NCBI GenBank assembly: GCA_010015655.1
Contig: ML976662.1
Location: forward strand, 20,255 to 84,254
DNA: 64,000 nt
From: Bimuria novae-zelandiae CBS 107.79
Taxonomy: Eukaryota > Ascomycota > Dothideomycetes > Pleosporales > Didymosphaeriaceae
Reading direction: 5' to 3'
In this document: positions 29,910 to 38,294 of the stretch, piece after piece
How positions within the stretch are numbered: the first letter of the stretch is position 1
Layout of the letters: every line of letters starts with the position of its first letter
The notes under the pieces: generated by a model
Told to the model about the DNA's origin: nothing
Database searches by the model: none
What the model saw: only the letters and a program-made list of their open reading frames with translations
Translations under genes and position numbers: made by a program

Positions 29910-31058
29910 ATGGCTCCCCAAATCCGCAGAATGAAGATTGGCGTCTCCGGCCTCGGCCGCATGGGCGCCCGCCATGCAGACCACTTTCTGCACCGGACGC
30001 CGCGCGCAGAACTCGTCGCTGCCTTCACACCTGATCCAAGGGAGCAAGCATGGGCACGGGAGAAACTGGAGCCCTGGGGCGTCAAGATCTATTCCGACTA
30101 CGACGAAATGCTGCGGCACGAGGGCCTGGAAGCCGTATGCGTAGCAACAGCCACCACGGTGCACGCCGAGCAGACCATCAAGGCCGTCGAGGCAGGCAAG
30201 CATGTCCTCTGCGAAAAGCCGCTGAGCACCAGTCTTGAAATCGTACGTCCTCGCCCTTCCCGCCTGCAGCAAACCCTGCTAACACCCACCATGCAGTCCC
30301 AGCAAGTCCTCGAAGTCGCAAAGAAACACCCCAAGCAGAAAGTAATGTGCGGCTTCTCCCGGCGCTTCGACGCCTCGTACCTCGCCGCCTACCGCACCGC
30401 GGCCTCAGGCTCCATCGGGCGCCCCACCATCCTCCGCTCCCAGACATGCGACAAGTACGACCCCTCTGGCTTCTTCGTCGCCTACGCCGAGTTCAGCGGC
30501 GGCATCTTCGTCGACTGCAACATCCACGACATCGACCTCGCGCTGTGGTTCTTCTCCGCGGCGACCACGACGCTGCCGAAGGTGAAGTCCGTCATGGCCG
30601 TCGGCGTCACCGCGCTGGAGCCCGACCTCGCCAAGCACGGCGACGTCGACAACGGCGTGGGCGTCGTCGAGTTCCACGAAGGCCAGATCGCGTACTTTTA
30701 CAGCAGCAGGATGAATGCGCCGGGTCAGCACGATATGACGGAGATCATCGGCACGAACGGGAAGCTCACGGTCAACGCGAATCCGTCGGTGGACTTGACG
30801 GAATCGCATCTGCCTAGTGGTATACACCGCGAGATGCCGCAGAACTACTACGAGCGCTTTGAGAACGCGTTTGTGGAGGAGGCACGCAAGTTTACGGATG
30901 CGGTGCTGGATGATGGGCTGGTGCCGATTGATATTGAGAGCAGTGTTGAAGCTGTGAGGATTGGCGTTGCGCTGCAGGAGAGCTTGCGCAGTGGGAAGAA
31001 GATTTTCTTTGATAAGCTAGGGAATAAGGTTGAGGACGGGGTGAGGGCGAAGCTATAG
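29910..31058 (+). CDS. Gfo/Idh/MocA oxidoreductase, myo-inositol 2-dehydrogenase-like
   Basis: Two exons (29910-30242, 30297-31058) give 364 aa. Order: Rossmann motif MKIGVSGLGRMGARHA, AVCVATATTVHAEQTIKA, GKHVLCEKPLSTS (catalytic-dyad Lys), then the C-terminal domain with GFSRRFDASYLAAY, FVDCNIHDIDLALWFF (Asp/His pair), VVEFHEGQIAYFYSSRM and TEIIGTNGKLTVN. This is the layout of inositol 2-dehydrogenases (IolG) and related scyllo-inositol or hexose dehydrogenases, which use NAD(P). The intron (30243-30296) is 54 nt and stop-free, so the unspliced frame is also open and would insert 18 residues; the GTACGT donor and ATGCAG acceptor and the clean join EI-SQQVLEVA favour splicing. Placed at the end of the MIOX cluster it gives a second enzyme that may act on inositol. 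Confidence 0.9.
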   Translation: MAPQIRRMKIGVSGLGRMGARHADHFLHRTPRAELVAAFTPDPREQAWAREKLEPWGVKIYSDYDEMLRHEGLEAVCVATATTVHAEQTIKAVEAGKHVLCEKPLSTSLEIVRPRPSRLQQTLLTPTMQSQQVLEVAKKHPKQKVMCGFSRRFDASYLAAYRTAASGSIGRPTILRSQTCDKYDPSGFFVAYAEFSGGIFVDCNIHDIDLALWFFSAATTTLPKVKSVMAVGVTALEPDLAKHGDVDNGVGVVEFHEGQIAYFYSSRMNAPGQHDMTEIIGTNGKLTVNANPSVDLTESHLPSGIHREMPQNYYERFENAFVEEARKFTDAVLDDGLVPIDIESSVEAVRIGVALQESLRSGKKIFFDKLGNKVEDGVRAKL

Positions 31059-31513
31059 ATGGAGGGGGTATGTGTATGATGAACGTGCATTGAAAGGCGT
31101 AATGTCTGTCACGAATCGATTCCGCATATACATAGAATCGGGTCCAAGATCATGATTAATACCATGACATCGTTCTGCATATGATTGCGGTATTTCATGC
31201 TCGTGTTTCCATGTATTGAGAGTTCGATACGGGATGAGCGTCGCTCCAAGAATGTCCTCACATGGGCGTACCACTCGGTGAGGCTTACTTGCACTTGCAA
31301 ATCGCACCAAAAATGTACAGAAAACTTTTCACATTGTCTCATCTATCATAAGCAAGCAGCAACCACGAAGCACGAGCGTGTCGCTGTCAAAAAAGCCTCA
31401 TATGCCGTGCGCGTAACAATCTTCCATGCAGCGCCAAATCCATTCAACACCATCCCATGCATTTGCAATGCTCTCGCAACGTCTTGTACCGCCGACGACT
31501 GCAAAACCTGCAC
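31059..31513. other. Convergent 3' spacer
   Basis: Between the 3' ends of the Gfo/Idh/MocA and leucyl-tRNA synthetase genes. Short frames only (31185-31517), with no coding evidence. Confidence 0.45.
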
Positions 31514-34500
31514 CTAACGAACAGGTAGAGCCTCCACGTTCTCGAAAGCGAAGGTCGGCGACCCAGGCTCCGCCGACGCCGCAGTCGAAGGCAAATCTTC
31601 CTTCTTCTCACCCTCGCTACCGTCGTTGTTGATGACTACACCAGCCTTGCCACCTTCCTCGACCGCGATGATCTCGACAGCGACGCACTTCTGGATCGTC
31701 TGCTTCAGGCCCGGCACCATGGCGCGCAGCGTGAACAGCTCGTCGAATTCAAGCTGGCGGTTCAGGACCACGTCGGGGGACTCGCCGTTGTCGAGACGAC
31801 GCTTGAGACCGTTGACAAATGGCATGGCCTTCTTCGACTCCGGCCCGGCTTGTTTGCTGAGGGCCTTGATGTCGATGTCGGGATAGTCGCGGCGGAGGAT
31901 GTCAATGTACTTCTTCTGCCACTCGGGCCATGACTTGGCGGAGAAGATGGTGATCTTCTTGTCCTTCTTGGGGTCGAACAGGGCGGCTTTGCCTTTAGCG
32001 AGACGCTTGACTGCTTGGCCCTCTGCCGAGGTGATGTTGGATTGGGTGGAGCGGACGAACTCGCGGGCGGCGGTGAGACCAGCATCGGTGGCCGGGACTT
32101 CGGGGTAGAGGGCGTTCTGGATCGTCTCTGGCTTCTTGAGGACTTCGAGCCAGATATATTCGGACCAATGGGGTGCGATGGGTGTGATGAGAAGAGCCTG
32201 GAGCTCGATGTAACGCTTCGCGAGATCTTCGTGCATGCCCAAGCCGGCCGCCTTTGTCGCCTCCCTATAGAAGTCACGCGCAGCGGTGAAGTCGTAGTAA
32301 GCAGCCTTGAGCGCAGCCTTGTACATGGTGGCCTCGTAATGCTTGCGGGCCTCAGTCACAAGGGAATTGAGCTCGTTATCGAACAGGTCGTCTAAAAGCA
32401 CTTTAGGGCTGCCGGACCTACGTTGGACCACGTCGTTGTTTTTGAGGCGCTCCTTGGTGGTAACCTTCTTGTACTCCTCGCCATCGACGATGATAGCGTC
32501 GCGGACCATCTCTTCGCACCATTTTCTGAGCTCGAACAGTTTCAAGATGTTCGCGTTCGCAACCGATTCTTCAAAGTTAGCGTCTTCAATGCCGTCACCA
32601 GCATCGGCGAGCGCAATACGGGTGGCATCGGCACCGAATTTTTCTACAGCACCTTGGATAGTGAGGAAGTTTCCGGTCGATTTGCTCATCTTTTCTCCGT
32701 TGAGCATCAGGTGACCATTTATGCGGAAGGAGCGAGGTCGGTTCTCCTTGGGGAAAAGAGCTGTGTGTATGTAGAGATTGAAGGTCAAATGGTTTTGGAT
32801 CAGATCTTTGCCCGAACCACGCATGTCAAGCGGGTACCAGTAGTCGAAATGGCGCCTCAGGGTCTGCAAGGCTTCCTTGGGTATGTCTGACTGTGGAAGC
32901 TCTCCTCGATCACGACGTCCAAGAACATAGTCCCACACGTCGTCAGTCATCTGCTCAGGCTTCACTCCCAGAGGACCGACCTGCTTTCCAAACATATCTT
33001 TGTGAAGCAGATGAGCGAAGCTGTAATACGACTGGTAGATGGTTGAGTCACTGAGGGATTCGACCATGACGGACTCGTCCCAAGGCAGTTTCGTTCCGAG
33101 ACCGTATGATCGTGCACAGGCCCAATTGGCGAGCCAGTTGACGACCTGCTGGAAGGCGTTCTTCGCTTCAGGATAGTAAAGCTCCATATCCTCAATCTGC
33201 TGAAAGACCTGCGCGGCCCATTCACCATCTCCACCGTTTTCGGTTGTGCCGTAGTTCATGAACCACTGATCGAGAAGGGCCGCGGTACATTCATCTCCCG
33301 AACGTGACATGACTTTGCCGTCTGGCTCACCGTACGCGAAGGCCAGCCCTGAATCGATAAGTTGCTTGCGGACGAGGTTCTTGGCTTCTTCGACCTTCTT
33401 GCCCTTGAAGTCTCCATAGATCATCGTGCCCTTGTAAAAGCCCTCCTTGTATGCCTTTTCCTTTGCTTCTTCAAGTTTCTTTGTGTCCTTCGGCGACTGG
33501 ATCTTGAGGCTCTCGACCAGATTTTTAGCGGTCAGGTCTCCATATGAAGGTGTAGATATTATCGGTAGGATGTCGTCGAAATGGACCCACTCTTTCTGGA
33601 TGCCGTAGTATTCGGACTTCTTTGCGAGATCAAGGGAGGTAATGTAGTCGTCAGGCGAATCTGAAGGAACACAAGTCACTACAGCGGTGCCCTTGGTGTC
33701 CTTGACGGTGTCCATAGGAAGGATGCGCACACCCTCGGTCAAGACGGATAACGGCGCGTTAACAATAGTGCCCACAAGGCTCTTGCCTGTCAGAGTGGCG
33801 ACCTGCGGGAACACACCCCACTCAGGGAATATGCCCTGATATGCCATATTGCGTGCGGCGCGCGGTGAGCAGACAAAGTATTCGGAGCCAACCTGGAATA
33901 CGCCGTACTTGAGAGAGGGGCCGACGAAGCAGGATGTTTGACCATACATAGTCTCGGGTCGTAGAGTTGCGGGGATGAAGAAGACCTTCGCATCGGCAGG
34001 CAGCTTTCCGTCGAGTTCTTTTGTTGCCGTCTCGGACCACTCCTTCACTTGCATCTTGAGCGCGGTATATTCTTGGACAGTTACTCCTTCCCCGCTGGCG
34101 CGATCATGATCGAGGCAGGCTTGGCCGTCCTTGGGGGAATACACAGTATAGCGCTTAGCAAAGATGATCTTGTTCATCTCTTTGAGCTTGCGCATCTGCC
34201 ACCGCACGAAGCTGTCGAAGTAGGCGTTTGCATCGGTCGTGACGAATTGCCGCCGCCAGTCCATCCTCGCTCCGAACGATGTCAGGTCGCGCTTTGCGAG
34301 CGGTGGGAAGTATTCGATCCAATGGTAAGGGTCGGCGAATTTGTGAATCTCCTGCAGCGGGATGCCTTGGGCCAGCATGATCTGGAACTGGTACTTAGCC
34401 TTGATAGTCTTGCTAGCTGCCTTGCCCTTCTTCGCGCCGAACTTGGTGATGTCTGTCTTGGTCTCGCTTTGTGTCGGGGCGGGAGGTACGGTTTCTTGCT

Positions 34501-35008
34501 TCGTGCCTTCTTCGACAATGTCGTCTACGGGACATCTCTCGAAGGTCTTGCCAAATTGCTCGACTTCGCGCACCAGCTTGTCGGCGCAGGCCTTGATTGG
34601 CATGCCGGTGAGATGATAGCCGAGTGGGAAAAGAGTGCGCTTGCCCTGCATTCGGGAGAAACCGGCGGTGAATTCGATTTTGGAGGCAGTGAAGCCGTGG
34701 CCGGCGTGTAGGGTGCCGTTCATGTATGGGAATGCGAAATTGCCAAGCCATTTTGGGTACTTGTTGTGCAAGTCGTCAGGCGTTGTCGAGTCAAAGTCTT
34801 CATCGTCGAGGGAGGGCGCCTCTGGCTCGAACACGTGTGAATCGGCCCATTGTGCCTGGTACTTCTTCTCGCTTTCGATGAGCGTGTCGCGCTTTTCGGT
34901 GTTTTCGAGCTTGAGGGTTGCGGCGCTGCTATGGTCTGGGTCGAGCGCGGAGAGTGTGGCCTTGACGGCGTCGTTGGGTATGTTTTTCGTGGCGGCTGCT
35001 TCCGCCAT
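31514..35008 (-). CDS. Leucyl-tRNA synthetase, cytosolic
   Basis: Single exon, 1164 aa from ATG 35006-35008 (MAEAAATKNIPND), a usual length for the archaeal/eukaryotic-type enzyme. Class I signatures: FPYMNGTLHAGHGFTASK (HIGH variant HAGH, about 100) and LNGEKMSKSTGNFLT (KMSKS, about 774). Between them: YHLTGMPIKACADKL, ERFPPLAKRDL-type region, WFMNYG, the editing (CP1) domain with TLRPETMYGQTSCFVGP and CVPSDSPDDY, and WALARSYGLGTKLPWD-type motif read here as WACARSYGLGT. The C-terminal anticodon and extension domains follow. It charges tRNA-Leu in the cytosol. The frame stays open upstream to another ATG at 35177-35179, adding 57 residues rich in Ser, Pro, Thr and Arg; see findings. It is divergent from the one-TM gene across 286 bp. 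Confidence 0.95.
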   Translation of the reverse strand: MAEAAATKNIPNDAVKATLSALDPDHSSAATLKLENTEKRDTLIESEKKYQAQWADSHVFEPEAPSLDDEDFDSTTPDDLHNKYPKWLGNFAFPYMNGTLHAGHGFTASKIEFTAGFSRMQGKRTLFPLGYHLTGMPIKACADKLVREVEQFGKTFERCPVDDIVEEGTKQETVPPAPTQSETKTDITKFGAKKGKAASKTIKAKYQFQIMLAQGIPLQEIHKFADPYHWIEYFPPLAKRDLTSFGARMDWRRQFVTTDANAYFDSFVRWQMRKLKEMNKIIFAKRYTVYSPKDGQACLDHDRASGEGVTVQEYTALKMQVKEWSETATKELDGKLPADAKVFFIPATLRPETMYGQTSCFVGPSLKYGVFQVGSEYFVCSPRAARNMAYQGIFPEWGVFPQVATLTGKSLVGTIVNAPLSVLTEGVRILPMDTVKDTKGTAVVTCVPSDSPDDYITSLDLAKKSEYYGIQKEWVHFDDILPIISTPSYGDLTAKNLVESLKIQSPKDTKKLEEAKEKAYKEGFYKGTMIYGDFKGKKVEEAKNLVRKQLIDSGLAFAYGEPDGKVMSRSGDECTAALLDQWFMNYGTTENGGDGEWAAQVFQQIEDMELYYPEAKNAFQQVVNWLANWACARSYGLGTKLPWDESVMVESLSDSTIYQSYYSFAHLLHKDMFGKQVGPLGVKPEQMTDDVWDYVLGRRDRGELPQSDIPKEALQTLRRHFDYWYPLDMRGSGKDLIQNHLTFNLYIHTALFPKENRPRSFRINGHLMLNGEKMSKSTGNFLTIQGAVEKFGADATRIALADAGDGIEDANFEESVANANILKLFELRKWCEEMVRDAIIVDGEEYKKVTTKERLKNNDVVQRRSGSPKVLLDDLFDNELNSLVTEARKHYEATMYKAALKAAYYDFTAARDFYREATKAAGLGMHEDLAKRYIELQALLITPIAPHWSEYIWLEVLKKPETIQNALYPEVPATDAGLTAAREFVRSTQSNITSAEGQAVKRLAKGKAALFDPKKDKKITIFSAKSWPEWQKKYIDILRRDYPDIDIKALSKQAGPESKKAMPFVNGLKRRLDNGESPDVVLNRQLEFDELFTLRAMVPGLKQTIQKCVAVEIIAVEEGGKAGVVINNDGSEGEKKEDLPSTAASAEPGSPTFAFENVEALPVR

Positions 35009-35294
35009 GGCGTCGCGTGCAGAAGGGAGTGCGACGCAGGGCGACTGCTGAAGCCTCGTGTATGTCGGGGTCGGAGTGGGAGAAAGAGCGTGTGCTGGTT
35101 GGAGACGTGGTGGAGATGAGTCCACGGGTGTTGTCGGTTGGTGGGGGCGGGGTACAATGAGCCGGAGAGAAAAAACCATTTGGGAAAGCGGTACCGTTGG
35201 CGCGTGCGCGCGCTTGTGCCTGGCGAACGTCAGTAAACTTTCTCAACTAACATCCCGGCGCGACATTGACACATCCCACATCGTCCCGTCCACA

Positions 35295-35867
35295 ATGATC
35301 CAGCTGCTCGCGCGCCTGTTCGGACGGGCCTCTAAGTCAGATCTGCCGCCCTTCGACTTCGCCCGGAACCGGTTCAAAGCAAAGAAGCAGTGGCCGCCCA
35401 ACCTCAAGGAGCTCACCGAAAAGCAGCAGTTCCGCTTCGAGCGCAAGTTCAAGCGTCGCCTGCGCCTCAAGTCCATCAAACCGCAGTGGCAGAAGTGGAC
35501 CAAGATTGTGCAGTGGAACCTCATCGGCTTCGTCATCGTCTATGGCGTCCTCTTCCACGACTTCGCAAAGGATCCCATGAATCCGAGGCCGGGCGAGCAA
35601 CCGTTCAAGGGACTGAGGGACCGCATGTGGGGGGTTTGGGATGGATTGTGGACACATACCTCTACTAGGTCGGCGGTGCGGGAGGTGCCGGGGGCGGCGG
35701 AGGCTGCGGAGGCTGGGCAGGCGGTGGGGGAGGCGGATGATCTGGTAGAGGAGGACTTGGTAGGGGCAGGCCATACTGCCTCGCTATCCTGTGCATCACG
35801 GGCAGAAACCGAATCTCGGCGTGTGACGGAGACACCTGATGGAGATCAGTATGGTATTCGGAAGTGA
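35295..35867 (+). CDS. Hypothetical small single-TM protein, possibly mitochondrial
   Basis: Single exon, 190 aa, ATG at 35295. The N-terminus is strongly basic (LARLFGRASKSDLPP, FERKFKRRLRLKSIKPQWQK) and is followed by one hydrophobic segment (IVQWNLIGFVIVYGVLF, about 77-93), then DFAKDPMNPRPGEQPFKGLRDRM and a variable acidic Ala/Gly/Glu tail. A basic head and a single TM fit an inner-mitochondrial-membrane or ER protein, but there is no proof. I recognise no named family. Start-to-start distance to the leucyl-tRNA synthetase gene is 286 bp, so the two share a compact divergent promoter. Confidence 0.7.
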   Translation: MIQLLARLFGRASKSDLPPFDFARNRFKAKKQWPPNLKELTEKQQFRFERKFKRRLRLKSIKPQWQKWTKIVQWNLIGFVIVYGVLFHDFAKDPMNPRPGEQPFKGLRDRMWGVWDGLWTHTSTRSAVREVPGAAEAAEAGQAVGEADDLVEEDLVGAGHTASLSCASRAETESRRVTETPDGDQYGIRK

Positions 35868-36424
35868 GCCAATACTTCGTGATGGATGTGGCTGAGAGAG
35901 ATAGTGTGAATGGACAGAAAAAGGAATAATCATGCTTACCCGCTCCACTCTAACTTCTCCGGCCTGGTAATCATCAGCAATCTGTACCGAACCCTCTCTG
36001 ATTTCGAGAAGCCAATGCTGGTATGGCTTCATATAGTCATCCAATGACTACTGTCATATTTCAAGAGGAAATGATTGATACGTACCCGCACCATTGTCTC
36101 CCGGCCGTTCTCGTGGAGATGCGTTGTTGCGAACGGGCAAAGATCTCCCGGGCGAAGGTTTCCTGGCACTAACCCCGCGGGTAATCTGAAGAGACGGCAC
36201 GTCGTGTGCCGGTTTGGCCCTTGATGATAGTTTTTCACAAAACCCACGTGGGTGGACCCCACCGTAGTGGGCACGTTATCTGTCGCCACTGTCCATCCTG
36301 CGGCGTACCGCCAAGTGAGTGAATGCTGGTGGTTAAGCAGCTGCGCTACCAGCTGGTCTTGCTCAGCCGCCGAGTAAGTGGCGACCTCGCCCTCGAAGGA
36401 GACGCTCAGGCCATGCGAGGCCAC
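35796..36424 (-). CDS. Hypothetical protein, exon limits uncertain
   Basis: Two frames read well in succession. The first has LLNHQHSLTWRYAAGWTVA, VGSTHVGFVKNYHQGPNRHT, RLFRLPAGLVPGNLRPGDL and HLHENGRETMVR (about 36085-36424). The second has LDDYMKPYQHWLLEIREGSV and IADDYQAGEVRVERV (about 35935-36047). They join through a GTACGT...GTAG intron of only 38 nt, which is shorter than the others here. There is no ATG in the first frame, so an upstream exon past 36430 is likely, with an acceptor near 36438 (CTAAGCAG). Reading on to the stop at 35796 overlaps the 3' end of the converging one-TM gene by 72 bp; an alternative donor GTAAGC near 35940 would avoid that. No family recognised. Confidence 0.35.
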
Positions 36425-38294
36425 AAAACTGCTTAGAATTAGCCATAACTATCCAAAATGTACTATACCATCTGCCAATGCTCTGCGTCTGCTTCGTACA
36501 GGAAGCCAAACCCCTGCGGCAGCCACTGCTATAATTCTTGTCCTGGTGCCACTTAATACGCGGTACGTGCTGTATATAGCACGAGTTCCGGTTAGCGTAG
36601 CCTACGATACGCCCGCCAGACTACCAGAGAGCACCTTCTAGCCAGCAGCCTAAGGCGTGGCGTCCTCGGAGATCTCCCATAGCATTCTGTACCCAGAGTA
36701 TATTCACCTCCGGTTGTAGCGACTATCCAAACTCTTCCTTTTGCGACGTGGTTGGATTTGGCCTTCGTTGCAGTATGTCTTTGTAAAGAAGTCTGATCCG
36801 AATCGGTCTTCAACGCCCAAGGAAACTTGACTTGACTTGGTGATGCTGGCGATGAAAGTGAAAGAGGAGAAGCTGACAGAGTCGAAATAGACTGGAAGGA
36901 AACACGAAAAGGCAATGCTTAGCCATGGTGTAGGTGATGCCATGTTACACCCTTCATAGGTAGGTCGACAGAAGCGAGGCCAGCTGTGTAATCCGCTTTC
37001 GATCAAGTGTCTTTTGTGAAAGAAGGGTACCTATCCGTAAGCTTGATTCCTTAATGAAGTAGTGAGCACTTACTTGGCCCTGAAGCGAACAGTCTTCTTC
37101 AAAGGTGGCTGGTGTCGAACGGCAATGCTGATGAAAGGTTCAGAAACTCCCGATTGTCGCGTACGCCAGCGGTGAGAAGTCCAGTTCCAGTACTCCATTC
37201 GGCGATCCATATTCAGCGGCTCGTCCAGCGGCAATTGTCGCCATCCACAATAATATCCAGTTCTTCTCAATTGCTTCCCAATCCCATGCCCATCATACCC
37301 AGCAGGCCCATCCATAAGCCCTTCAAATCCCTTCCAAGTGAGACCCAAACGAAAGCAAAGCAGAACGCTCCCAATCCAAAGCACCTGGCAGATCACGACA
37401 TCACATACACGTACCGTTGTCCGTTAAAATTCATTTTTTTAGGTCTGTAGACGTTGTCGAGCGGTGGCGAAGGGTGGTAGGTGGTGGGTCCACGGGCGGT
37501 TGCAAAGAGGTGACTGCCTGTCCTACTAACAAGCAGTTGAGCGTTAAGGAGCAGAAAGGTCGCCCGCCAAAATTTTACCTATATGGCTGCTCCCGCCGCT
37601 AACCGGGCGACAGCTTCACCTGGCCCTCTAATCTCGTTGCCGTGGTGAAGGTGAGATGGGCGCCCAGTTGCGGAAGGAGCGAGACGAGACTACCTCACAA
37701 CACCTTTCGGTCTCGCGGTGAAGCGACGACAAGAACGACGACGTCTTGCATGCTTGTTCAAACGAGACAGAATCATATAAGAGGACAGCAGGCGAGCAGA
37801 ATGAAGTCATAAGGTCTTGATTCCGTATAAGTCTTGCGCGTCTCCCATTCACGCATCCATGCCCAATCTCGCAGTGAACAAGACAAAAACACCGGGGACT
37901 CTTCCCTTTTGATCCCACCGTCTCGACAGAAAATAAAACGAAGCAATCGAGAGCAAATTCGCTCACCCTGTAAACTCGACGCCAAAACTAGCTGTAATAT
38001 ACAAGAAATTAAGTAACAGGCTCGCCCGAGCTCTGTTGTGGTAATGTGTAACGAGACTGCAAATATGTGCGAACACGATGCCAGTGCCTGTACGCCATAT
38101 TGAGAAAGTAGCACGAAAATGTAGAACGAATTGGTGAATAGCAGGGGAACCGCCCAAGTAGCATGATAACACCGGGCCTGAGAGAGACAATAGAGAGCGC
38201 GAGATATGTAGAAATGGACAGAGTAAACGCAACGCCACGCTATACAAGATTGAGAGACATACTAGTTGGGGTAAGGAAAGGATGCAGACAGGGC
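36425..38294. other. Spacer of 1.9 kb, at most weak gene candidates
   Basis: Minus-strand frames at 37070-37396 (hydrophobic start, Trp-rich) and 36704-36943 (hydrophobic start MASPTPWLSIAFSCF) could be pieces of a small membrane or secreted gene, but I could not join them in phase and recognise nothing. The right part (37600-38290) has no gene and would be the 3' region of the LIM-binding-protein gene. Confidence 0.4.

Noticed and set aside
36592..37396. Pieces of a possible minus-strand small membrane protein gene
   Set aside because: Hydrophobic starts are visible, but the pieces cannot be joined in phase with plausible splice sites and resemble no family.
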